Shown here: one piece after another, positions 1-6,569 of the stretch
Layout: every line of letters begins with the position of its first letter
Position numbering within the stretch: the first letter of the stretch is position 1
Source: a virus
Length of the DNA: 30,432 nt
Reading direction: 5' to 3' (one strand)
IMG/VR virus record: IMGVR_UViG_3300045884_000127
Span: 1 to 30,432 of that record
Translations under genes and position numbers: made by a program
The notes under the pieces: generated by a model
What the model was told of the DNA's origin: nothing
The model's database searches: none
Seen by the model: the letters and a program-made list of their open reading frames with translations, nothing else

Positions 1-1
1 G

Positions 2-133
2 CAACTCCTCAGAGAGCTCGGCCTGACCCCCGCTGCACGTCATCGTATGGGGTTGTGGGATGAGCAAGTCGACGATGCCTTCGCCAACGTTCTTAGCATC
101 GCCCAGGCCAAGGCTGGGAACGGCGAGAAGTAG
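2..133 (+). CDS. Small terminase subunit, C-terminal part (cut by window start)
   Basis: The reading frame enters from the left edge and stops at TAG 131-133. It encodes the last 43 residues of the same protein that is complete at 15229-15573, including the LGLTPAARHRMGL stretch typical of P27-type small terminases, and ends NGEK. Small terminases bind the packaging site and load DNA onto the large subunit. The first 127 bases are identical to 15441-15567, so the missing 5' part is probably the one at the window end (30126 onward), or the one at 15229 if the two units are cross-joined. The large terminase ATG at 60 lies inside this gene in another frame. Confidence 0.8.
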   Translation, partial: QLLRELGLTPAARHRMGLWDEQVDDAFANVLSIAQAKAGNGEK

Positions 134-1469
134 CCGGCGGACCCGTTCCCATGAGGCGGCTGCGGTCATGGAAGTGGTGGGCCGGCCCCTTCTCGACTGG
201 CAGGCCTACGCCCTCGACGTCGGCCTCGAAGTCACCCCGGACGGTTCGTGGGCTTTTCAGGATGTGGCGGTGGCGGTGGCCCGTCAGAACGGGAAGACGG
301 GCGGTGTCCTCGAGCCTCGCATCCTGGTCGGCCTCCTCTTATGGGGTGAGACGATCCTCCATTCCGCACAGAACCGGGATCTGCCCCGGGAATCGTTCCT
401 GGCTATCGCCGAAGTCTTAGAAGCCCGTTTCGGTGGCCGGTTGGCCTCCCGACCGCGGAGGGCGAACGGGCAGGAGACGATCCGGATGCGTAACGGTGGC
501 TCCTACCGGATCATCGCCCCACGCCCCGACGCCCCCCGCGGGCATCATGCCGACCTGGTCGTCCTCGACGAAGTACGGGAATACCGGGACACCAGCTTCA
601 TTTCGGCGATTCTTCCGACCCAGAACACCAGTGCTAACCCGCAAGTGTGGTGGGCATCCAATGCCGGCGACCCCGATTCGGTCGTGTTGAACGGCCTCCG
701 CGCGAGGGGCCTCGAGGGGGATCCGAGCCTGGCCTGGATGGAATGGTCGGCCGACCCGGCCCTACCCGACGATTCCCCTGAAGCCTGGGCCCAGGCCAAC
801 CCGTCGCTCGGCACTCTCATCGATGAGGAGCGGATCGCCCATCTCCAGGCCACGTTGACACCGGAAGCCTTCCAGACCGAAGTATTGTGCCGGTGGGTCG
901 ACATCAGCGGTACCAGGACAGTCCCAGCAGTCCTTTGGGATGCCGCCAGATCCAGGGACATGGAGGGACCGGCCGCTCCAATCCGGCCGGTCCTCTCCAT
1001 CGACATCGACCCCGATCGGAACGCTGTGGCCATGGCCGCCGCCTGGACCATGGGAGACGGGCGGATCGGCACCGACCTCGTCTTATACCGGACCGGCAAC
1101 CTCGACCAGCTCGAAGAGACGGTCCTGGGAGAAGTGTCAGCCCTCGGTCCTAGTCTCATCGGATATGACCCGTGGACGACCCAGGCTCTCGCCGACCACC
1201 TCACAGCATCCGGATTCGTCCTCCAAGCCGTAACCGGGAGAGCCTGGGTGTCCGCCTGCCAAACCCTCATCGACCTGTTGACCACCGACCGGCTCCGTCA
1301 TCCCGGCCGTGAAGCATTGGAAGCCCAACTGGCCCATGCCGCCCGGCGGGATACCAGGGAGGGCCGCTGGTGGATCTCCCGGGGCTCGGAGCCGATCCCG
1401 GCGGTGACCGCTACCGCCCGCGCCGTCTACCTCGCCTCCCGACCCCGCCCGGTCTACGCCATCCACTGA
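60..1469 (+). CDS. Large terminase subunit (ATPase and nuclease), unit A
   Basis: This is the DNA-packaging motor: an ATPase that pumps DNA into the prohead and a nuclease that cuts the concatemer. The 469-residue protein has an N-terminal ATPase domain with a Walker A-like RQNGKT (about residues 75-80), Walker B LVVLDE (166-171) and a coupling motif SNAG (200-203). An RNase H-like nuclease domain follows, with acidic residues in SIDIDPD (about 313-319) and GYD (368-370). The homologous region starts before VMEVVGRPLLDWQ, so an upstream start is needed; ATG 60 (or ATG 75) gives a 59-74 base overlap with the small terminase. Unit B's copy at 15500 has the same length and is nearly identical. 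Confidence 0.95.
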   Translation: MSKSTMPSPTFLASPRPRLGTARSSRRTRSHEAAAVMEVVGRPLLDWQAYALDVGLEVTPDGSWAFQDVAVAVARQNGKTGGVLEPRILVGLLLWGETILHSAQNRDLPRESFLAIAEVLEARFGGRLASRPRRANGQETIRMRNGGSYRIIAPRPDAPRGHHADLVVLDEVREYRDTSFISAILPTQNTSANPQVWWASNAGDPDSVVLNGLRARGLEGDPSLAWMEWSADPALPDDSPEAWAQANPSLGTLIDEERIAHLQATLTPEAFQTEVLCRWVDISGTRTVPAVLWDAARSRDMEGPAAPIRPVLSIDIDPDRNAVAMAAAWTMGDGRIGTDLVLYRTGNLDQLEETVLGEVSALGPSLIGYDPWTTQALADHLTASGFVLQAVTGRAWVSACQTLIDLLTTDRLRHPGREALEAQLAHAARRDTREGRWWISRGSEPIPAVTATARAVYLASRPRPVYAIH

Positions 1470-1563
1470 CCAGCCATCGGGTCAAGGTGGCGAGAAACAT
1501 GACGACCAGGACCAGGCCGACACCGACCGCCGACCCGATGATGAGCTGCTCGAGGATCTGCAT
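1411..1563 (-). CDS. Possible small holin-like membrane protein, reverse strand, unit A only
   Basis: A 50-codon reverse frame runs from ATG (1563-1561) to TAG (1413-1411). It would encode an N-terminal LE pair, one hydrophobic segment (about residues 7-27, rich in G, V, L and I), then a very basic Arg/Gly tail that overlaps the 3' end of the large terminase gene. The N-terminal pattern (M..LE..I, Gly-rich membrane helix, A..R) resembles the holin-like protein at 10850-11011. Unit B has no such frame here and carries a hairpin instead. No good ribosome-binding site is visible, so this may be a chance frame or an inverted relic of a holin-like gene. Confidence 0.3.
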   Translation of the reverse strand: MQILEQLIIGSAVGVGLVLVVMFLATLTRWLVSGWRRPGGVGRRGRRRGR

Positions 1564-1594
1564 CCTGTCAAGCATCAAACACCTGTTCTAAGCC

Positions 1595-1609
1595 TCAACT
1601 AGAGGTTGA
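1595..1609. promoter_or_regulatory. Small palindrome overlapping the late promoter -35 (unit A)
   Basis: TCAAC-TAGAG-GTTGA is a perfect 5+5 inverted repeat whose right arm overlaps the -35 hexamer. It is preserved in unit B (about 16986-17000). It is a candidate operator for a late-gene regulator; the arms are short, so this is only suggestive. Confidence 0.35.
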
Positions 1610-1634
1610 AGGTTGGCTTACCAGAGTGTAATTT
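1606..1634 (+). promoter_or_regulatory. Probable late promoter giving a leaderless portal mRNA (unit A)
   Basis: A -35 TTGAAG (1606-1611) and a -10 TAATTT (1629-1634) are separated by 17 bases. Transcription would start near 1641-1643, at the portal ATG (1642). The arrangement is kept in unit B, where the -10 reads TAGTTT. There is no Shine-Dalgarno sequence before the ATG, which fits leaderless translation, common in actinobacteria. Confidence 0.6.
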
Positions 1635-1641
1635 CCGTCCC

Positions 1642-2760
1642 ATGGGGTTCCTCGAGTGGCTGCGTGGTGATCAGACACCGACCCTCGAAGTACGACACAC
1701 CGACACCGACCCGTCCGCCTATCCCATCGAATGGCAGTTGGATGCGGTCGTCTGGCATCAATACCACGGGCAGGTAAGCCCCGAACGGGTTCCGGCTGTC
1801 TACGCCGCGATCGATCTCATCTCGGCTTCGGTAGCTCAACTGGCGACAGTGGAGACGACACCACTGTCACGACAGCCGGACCCGTTCGACACCCGATACA
1901 ACTTCCTGTTCGAAACCGTCCAGTCTCTCTGCTGGCATGGAGACGCCTACTGGCTGCTCACCCCTACTGACCGGGGTATCGATTCGATGCAGGTATTGGA
2001 CGCCGTCGACGTCGATGTGGAATGGACCGACCTGTTCCGCCGCCGGCTCCGCTCCTACCGCTGGAAGACAGAAGAGATCCCCCGCTCGAGGATCGCTCAT
2101 CTCCGGTTTCATCCCCGTGCCGGCCAGCTCGAAGGGCTCAGCCCGATCGAAGCGGCCCGGATGACCTGGGAGGGTGCCGCCTACTCCGAGGAGTACGGGT
2201 CCTCCCTGTTCGGAGCCTCCGGCGTCCCCTCCGGAGTACTGCGTGCTCCAACCCCCCTCTCCAAAGAGGAGGCCGAAGAGTTGCGGTCCCAATGGAACAC
2301 GGCACGCTCCGGCGGACGGAACACCGCGGTCCTGTCAGGTGGGATGGAATACCAGCCGGTCGAGCTCAGCCCATCGGACATCGGATGGTTAGAAACCAGA
2401 GCCTCCAATGCGCAAGAAGTCGCCCGGATCTTCCACATACCCGGCGACCTCCTCGAAATCGCCATTCAAGGCGGAGCCTCATCGGTCACCTACAAGAACC
2501 TTGCTGAAGTCGGCGCCGACTTCGTCCAATACTGTCTCAGCCCCTACATCACCATCATCGAAGAAGCATGGGCTGCCCTGCCCGGCCAGCCCGCCCTCCA
2601 ATTCGACACATCCCCCCTCTACCGGGAGAGCCTGGAGACCCGGGCTCGGACCCTCGGCCTCCTCGTCGCGGCCGGCGCCGATCCCGATGCGGCTGCTGAT
2701 GAGACCGGCTTTGACACTCTGCCCATGACCAACCCGGTACAGGAGGTTCAAGGCGTATGA
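1642..2760 (+). CDS. Portal protein (HK97 type), unit A
   Basis: The portal forms the ring at the capsid vertex through which DNA enters and leaves, and it docks the terminase and the connector. The 372-residue protein starts MGFLEWLRGD and contains the HK97-type portal core, including the AAIDLISASVAQL helix, the GLSPIEAAR stretch and the IFHIPGDLLEI and QGGASSVTYKN motifs. ATG 1642 is chosen because the frame upstream overlaps promoter elements and is not well conserved between units. The stop overlaps the start of the next gene (ATGA at 2757). The position directly after the large terminase is the usual one. Confidence 0.93.
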   Translation: MGFLEWLRGDQTPTLEVRHTDTDPSAYPIEWQLDAVVWHQYHGQVSPERVPAVYAAIDLISASVAQLATVETTPLSRQPDPFDTRYNFLFETVQSLCWHGDAYWLLTPTDRGIDSMQVLDAVDVDVEWTDLFRRRLRSYRWKTEEIPRSRIAHLRFHPRAGQLEGLSPIEAARMTWEGAAYSEEYGSSLFGASGVPSGVLRAPTPLSKEEAEELRSQWNTARSGGRNTAVLSGGMEYQPVELSPSDIGWLETRASNAQEVARIFHIPGDLLEIAIQGGASSVTYKNLAEVGADFVQYCLSPYITIIEEAWAALPGQPALQFDTSPLYRESLETRARTLGLLVAAGADPDAAADETGFDTLPMTNPVQEVQGV

Positions 2761-4280
2761 CCGACCTGCTGCAAATGGTTCTGCCCCTCGAGGTACGCAA
2801 CGCCGTCCAGGACACGGAGGGCGATGGTCGCACCCTCGAGGGGCGGATCGTCCCCTACGGAGAGACCATCACTCTCGGCGACAGTCAGGAGGCTTTCGCC
2901 CCCGGCGTGTTCAGTGAAGTAGAGCCCGGAGATGTCGTTCTCTTATGGCAGCACGACACGACGGCGCCCATCGGCCGGATGACCATCCTTCGTGAGGAGG
3001 AAGACGGTGCTTACGGCACATTCCGGCTGGCCGACACCGAACGAGCCCGGGAAGCCCGCAGCCTCATCAGTGAAGGTGTGATCCGTGGCCTGTCTGTCGG
3101 CTTCCAACCCGACCAAACCCAAAACCAGAAGGGTGTCAGAACGCATGTAAAGGCCAGGCTCAGAGAGACGAGCCTGGTCACATTCCCGGCATACCCCACC
3201 GCGGGGGTGCTGGCCGTCCGCGAGGAGGAGAGAATGGACGAACCCGAAGTGATGGTCGACGAGGCCATCCCCGAACCCCCGACGGTCGACCTGACGCCCA
3301 TCGAGACCCGTCTCGACGAACAGTCGGTAGCCCTCCGCGAAGTGAGGAATCAGATCGCCAACATCCAGACCCCAGGTGCTCCGCCCGAACCGACCATCAC
3401 CCTCGGCGAAGCCTATGCCCAGCTGTTGAAGATGGTCCTCAAGGACCGGCAGGAGCGTGCCCTCGCCGACGTGATCGGCACCGGCACCGGAAATGCGGAA
3501 GGCCTCGTCTACAACCAGTTCGTCTCCGAACTGCTCGGCTACATGGACGTTCGCCGCCCGCTCTTCTCAGCAGCCGGAACGGTCGGATTCCCCTCGAGCG
3601 GCTACGGGCTGGTCTTCCCGAGAATCACCCAACATGTCCTCGTTTCGAAGAGGACAGGTGAGAAGACGGAAGCCGCGTCGAGAGAGCTGACCGTCGCTCA
3701 GGCCACCTACAGCGCGGAATGGTTCGCCGGTGCGGTCGACGTTTCGATCGAACTGATCGAACAGTCCGAACCGTCGGTCCTGGAAGTGGTTGGCCGTGAC
3801 CTTCTGGGCATGTATGCGGTCGCGACCGAAACAGAGTTCGCCGTCGACGTGGCCGCAGCCGCCACCGCCACCGGCGACACTCTCACCTTCACCACTTGGG
3901 GTGATTTCGTCGCTGATGTGGTGTCCGCCTCGGCGGCTATCCAGACGGCCACCGGGGCTCCCGGCGACCGGCTGGCACTTACTTCGGCGTCCTGGCTGAA
4001 CATGATGGTTCTCCTGAACCCGAGCCAGCCGGCCACATCGTTCAACACGGCGCCGGACTTCACCGCTGAGAGTGTGAACGTGGGTGGAGTCATCGCATTC
4101 CACGCCCCGACGATCACCGTCGACACCCAGTTCAACACGACGTCGCTGCGGAAGGCGGAGAAGCCGCCGGTGCAGGTGTCCGCCACCAACGTTGCCCTGA
4201 TGGGCCGAGACATCGGGATCATCGGAGCGACCATCGCACTGCCTCTCTACCCGGCAGGGATCCTCAAGCACGCCGTCTAA
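2757..4280 (+). CDS. Fused prohead protease / major capsid protein, unit A
   Basis: One 507-residue frame carries two functions that are normally separate genes. Residues 1 to about 155 form an HK97-type prohead serine protease, with probable catalytic His66 in LWQHD and Ser113 in GLSVGF. Residues about 160-205 are acidic then helical, with coiled-coil character like the scaffolding delta domain. Residues about 215-507 are the HK97-fold major capsid protein (AAGTVGFPSSGYG, GEKTEAASRELTV, ALMGRDIGIIGAT). Fusions of this kind occur in very small actinobacteriophages. A strong internal ribosome-binding site before Met160 could yield capsid protein without protease. The gene starts by ATGA overlap with the portal gene. 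Confidence 0.93.
   Translation: MTDLLQMVLPLEVRNAVQDTEGDGRTLEGRIVPYGETITLGDSQEAFAPGVFSEVEPGDVVLLWQHDTTAPIGRMTILREEEDGAYGTFRLADTERAREARSLISEGVIRGLSVGFQPDQTQNQKGVRTHVKARLRETSLVTFPAYPTAGVLAVREEERMDEPEVMVDEAIPEPPTVDLTPIETRLDEQSVALREVRNQIANIQTPGAPPEPTITLGEAYAQLLKMVLKDRQERALADVIGTGTGNAEGLVYNQFVSELLGYMDVRRPLFSAAGTVGFPSSGYGLVFPRITQHVLVSKRTGEKTEAASRELTVAQATYSAEWFAGAVDVSIELIEQSEPSVLEVVGRDLLGMYAVATETEFAVDVAAAATATGDTLTFTTWGDFVADVVSASAAIQTATGAPGDRLALTSASWLNMMVLLNPSQPATSFNTAPDFTAESVNVGGVIAFHAPTITVDTQFNTTSLRKAEKPPVQVSATNVALMGRDIGIIGATIALPLYPAGILKHAV
3223..3236 (+). promoter_or_regulatory. Internal ribosome-binding site and start for free capsid protein (unit A)
   Basis: AGGAGG (3223-3228), a 5-base spacer and an in-frame ATG (3234-3236, Met160 of the fusion) form a textbook initiation site at the protease/delta-domain boundary. 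It would give a 348-residue delta plus capsid protein ending at 4280. The same arrangement is present in unit B (18614-18627) although neighbouring bases differ. Confidence 0.6.
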
Positions 4281-4289
4281 GGAGGGCCA

Positions 4290-4415
4290 TTGACCACAGA
4301 ACAAGACCCGGACATCACACCTGAGGAAGAGCCCGAGCCCGAAGCCCATCCCGAACCCGAAGAGGATCAGGACGAGAACGGAGACGAAGAGGAGGTTGAA
4401 GGCGCACCGGCATGA
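4290..4415 (+). CDS. Tiny acidic Pro/Glu-rich protein, unit A
   Basis: This 41-residue protein is almost entirely Glu, Pro and Asp, ends EVEGAPA and has no predicted fold. The start is TTG 4290, preceded by GGAGGG (4281-4286). The homologue in unit B starts at ATG 19686 with the same ending, which supports the reading. The stop overlaps the next ATG (ATGA at 4412). It lies between capsid and connector genes, so a role in head assembly or decoration is possible, but no function is recognised. It is easily missed because of its length and TTG start. Confidence 0.75.
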   Translation: MTTEQDPDITPEEEPEPEAHPEPEEDQDENGDEEEVEGAPA

Positions 4416-4891
4416 CACTCGAGGAACTGCTTGCCCTCCTGCCCGACAATGAGACGGGTCAGATCGGCGCCGACGATCTACGGACGGTGACCACCGAACT
4501 GTGGACCAAGATCGAAGATCTAGGACACTTGGTAGCCCGGTCGGCGCCGTTCAAATGGACCACAGCAGCCACTCCCGGCGACGGGCAGATGAAGACCAAC
4601 GATGGGACCTGGTCCACATCACCGACCACGCTGCTCGTCTCGAGGGTGGCCGCCTCCCTAGGCAACCCGCCCTGGGACTGGGTACAGCAGGCCCTTCAGG
4701 TCGGCTCTGTGATCCGAGTCCGTAACACGTTGACCACACCGTTGGACAACATGACCGGAGAAGTCACCGGCGCCCTCGTCATCCAACCGACCTACATCAC
4801 CATCCCCGTCTCGATCACATCGGCGGCAGGGACGGTGCCAACCAACAACAAGGCGGTCGCCATCGACATCCTCCAGGAGGTCTCCACATGA
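4412..4891 (+). CDS. Probable virion appendage or decoration protein, unit A only
   Basis: This 159-residue protein begins with LLPDNETGQIGADDLRTVT, resembling the LPDN..G.I...DLR segment often found at the start of phage structural and tail-fibre proteins. The rest is Thr/Ser/Val-rich and predicted beta-rich, as expected for an exposed virion module. It has ATGA overlaps on both sides. Unit B lacks it entirely, its connector gene following the acidic gene directly, so it is a recent gain in A or a loss in B. A host-range or decoration role is inferred from composition and context. Confidence 0.6.
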   Translation: MTLEELLALLPDNETGQIGADDLRTVTTELWTKIEDLGHLVARSAPFKWTTAATPGDGQMKTNDGTWSTSPTTLLVSRVAASLGNPPWDWVQQALQVGSVIRVRNTLTTPLDNMTGEVTGALVIQPTYITIPVSITSAAGTVPTNNKAVAIDILQEVST

Positions 4892-5289
4892 GCTTCAGCC
4901 ATGCGTTCGCCTCCGACCTGGATGTGGTCACCGACCCGCCCCCGTCGAGCGGACAGACGGAACGGTTGAAAACGGCGCTAATCCAGAAGGCGGCCCGGTT
5001 CCTCATCTTCCCCGAAGGGCCTCTCGGCTTCTTCGGTGAGATCACGGAACTGGGCCAGCCGTTCATCCGGCCCGACTATCAGATCCGCGAGCTCCTCTTC
5101 GGACTCCACTTGACAGTGGCAGTGGTCGACCTGGCATCCCTGGTCACAACCGATGATGTGATCCGGGCCGGATTGCAAGCAGATCCGGCGAACTTCCCCA
5201 CAGAGCGGCTTCCCGACGTGCAGCGCAGTATCGATGCGGCCGCCGATTGGATCGAACTCGAGCTAACCGGAGCGTTTGGAGTGGCATGA
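4888..5289 (+). CDS. Head-tail connector protein (gp6-like), unit A
   Basis: This 133-residue, mostly helical protein has the pattern of head-tail connector (adaptor) proteins that form a ring under the portal: LIQKAARFLIFPEGPLGFFGE, VTTDDVIRAGLQADPANFP and a C-terminal helix RSIDAAADWIELELTGAF. The first 22 residues differ from unit B's copy (19823), which has a shorter N-terminus, because of the neighbouring insertion of the 4412 gene in A. It is followed directly by the next start (TGA then ATG 5290). Confidence 0.65.
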   Translation: MSFSHAFASDLDVVTDPPPSSGQTERLKTALIQKAARFLIFPEGPLGFFGEITELGQPFIRPDYQIRELLFGLHLTVAVVDLASLVTTDDVIRAGLQADPANFPTERLPDVQRSIDAAADWIELELTGAFGVA

Positions 5290-5664
5290 ATGACCGACCC
5301 GACCACGCTCGAGGAGGCTCTGGCCGCCGAATTCGCCGGAGAAGTCCTGTTCGTGCCGACAGTGCCCGCCCAGATCTCACCACCCCAGGTGATCGTCGTA
5401 CCCGGAGACCCCTACCTGGCCCCGGCGACCCATGGGGCCGTGGAGGAACAATGGGAGGTGACCGTCGCCGTATCGATCAAAGAGCCCAAAGTTGGACTCG
5501 ACCAGCTCCGTACGTTGAGTCTCCGCTTGGCCCGGGTCTGCCAGCAGGCGGGTGCGGTCTGGGATCAGGCGGGCGGTCCCCTCTCGTCGACGGTGACCAA
5601 CGCTCAGACCGTCATCTCCCGGAACACGATCCGGTTCAAGTACACCCCACAACCAGAGGAGTAG
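5290..5664 (+). CDS. Probable tail terminator / tail completion protein, unit A
   Basis: This 124-residue protein has a beta-alpha-beta pattern with WEVTVAVSIKE and LSLRLARV, as in tail terminator proteins that cap the tail tube and join it to the head. Its position between connector and tail-tube genes supports this. There is no diagnostic motif, so the call rests on synteny and size. It starts immediately after the connector stop, and its own stop lies within the AGAGGAG ribosome-binding region of the tail-tube gene. Confidence 0.55.
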   Translation: MTDPTTLEEALAAEFAGEVLFVPTVPAQISPPQVIVVPGDPYLAPATHGAVEEQWEVTVAVSIKEPKVGLDQLRTLSLRLARVCQQAGAVWDQAGGPLSSTVTNAQTVISRNTIRFKYTPQPEE

Positions 5665-5668
5665 TCAT

Positions 5669-6088
5669 ATGACATCCGGTCCCACGTTCATTCCCGGCTA
5701 TCTCGGCACCGTCCTCCTGAACGCTGACGACATCAGTGCTATCGGATCGGTTGTCACTCTCGGCCAGTCCCGTAACCTGATGACCAAGCCCACCTTCGGC
5801 TCAGCCTTCGCCCACAGTCTGGGCGGCCAGAAGCTAGCCACTTTCTCAGCGAACGGTCATGTCTCAGCCGAACAGCTCGCCGACCTGCAGACCGCCTTCA
5901 ATTCGGATGCGCCCATCGCGTTCAGCCTCCAGATCGGTGATGCGGCCGGACCGACCGACGCCGGCATCTACTCGGGGGATTGTGTCCTCTCCAGCTTCGA
6001 AATAACCGCCTCAGCTGATGGGGAATGGGACTGGAGCATCGAAGCGCAGACGTCGGGGGATGTCACCTACGCACCGGCGACACCTTGA
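5669..6088 (+). CDS. Major tail (tube) protein, unit A
   Basis: This 139-residue protein is compact for a tail-tube subunit but matches the class: an N-terminal GYLGTVLLNADDIS strand pair, a central polymerisation-loop region (FGSAFAHSLGGQKLATFSA) and a C-terminal SSFEITASADGEWDWSIEA beta segment. It forms the stacked hexameric tail tube. It has a strong AGAGGAG site before ATG 5669. It is one of the most conserved proteins between the two units, as expected for an assembly component. Confidence 0.75.
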   Translation: MTSGPTFIPGYLGTVLLNADDISAIGSVVTLGQSRNLMTKPTFGSAFAHSLGGQKLATFSANGHVSAEQLADLQTAFNSDAPIAFSLQIGDAAGPTDAGIYSGDCVLSSFEITASADGEWDWSIEAQTSGDVTYAPATP

Positions 6089-6089
6089 T

Positions 6090-6569
6090 GTGGCCTCCCA
6101 GATCGCGGTCAAAGGGCTCGCCGACTTCCAACGGGACCTCCGGGGGGTAGACCCCCGGCTCGCCAAAACCCTCCAGGTCGCCCACAAGAAGGTCTCCTCC
6201 CGGGCCGTGGAAGGGATCAAACCGGCAGTCGGCCGTCTACCTTCACCGGGCTCGTCGAGGACGACGGGAGGGATCACCCCCCGGGCCGGCCAAAAGTACG
6301 CCCGGGTCGCCTTCAGTGGAGCGACCCGCTCCAAACCGCTCCACGCTTCCATCCTCGGCGCCAACTGGCATCCCGTCTTCGGCCGGTACATCCAGGCCGA
6401 CCGGATGAAACGACGGCTCTGGCAGCCCCACTTGGGGGCTACCTGGTCCTACGACCAGTTGTACGGGGCCGGCCCTGTCTTCACCCGGATCGCCGACACT
6501 TTCGCATTGGACGAATACGCCGACGCCATCATGGACTCTTTCGCTGAAGCGTTCCCGGAGCGGACCTGA
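6090..6569 (+). CDS. HK97 gp10-like minor head-tail/tail protein, unit A
   Basis: This 159-residue protein begins at GTG 6090, one base after the tail-tube stop, with VASQIAVKGLADFQRDLRGVDPRLAK at its N-terminus; FQRDLR..D..LAK is characteristic of gp10-like proteins. Frames upstream of GTG are not conserved with unit B, so the shorter start is preferred. The position between tail tube and tape measure is where frameshifted tail-assembly chaperones usually sit; none is recognised here, so this protein may take part in tail assembly. The stop overlaps the next start (TGATG). Confidence 0.65.
   Translation: MASQIAVKGLADFQRDLRGVDPRLAKTLQVAHKKVSSRAVEGIKPAVGRLPSPGSSRTTGGITPRAGQKYARVAFSGATRSKPLHASILGANWHPVFGRYIQADRMKRRLWQPHLGATWSYDQLYGAGPVFTRIADTFALDEYADAIMDSFAEAFPERT

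Noticed and set aside
545-1285. Long reverse frame opposite the large terminase gene
   Set aside because: It is a high-GC shadow of a clear forward gene, with no domain, no ribosome-binding site and no conservation beyond the forward codons.
1500-1591. A short forward frame between terminase and portal in unit A
   Set aside because: Thr/Pro/Arg-rich with no ribosome-binding site and absent from B; the reverse frame here is more protein-like.
3567-4418. Long reverse frame opposite the capsid gene, with a similar one at 18304-19158
   Set aside because: Shadow frames of the protease-capsid gene; composition follows the forward codons and the two do not correspond in position.
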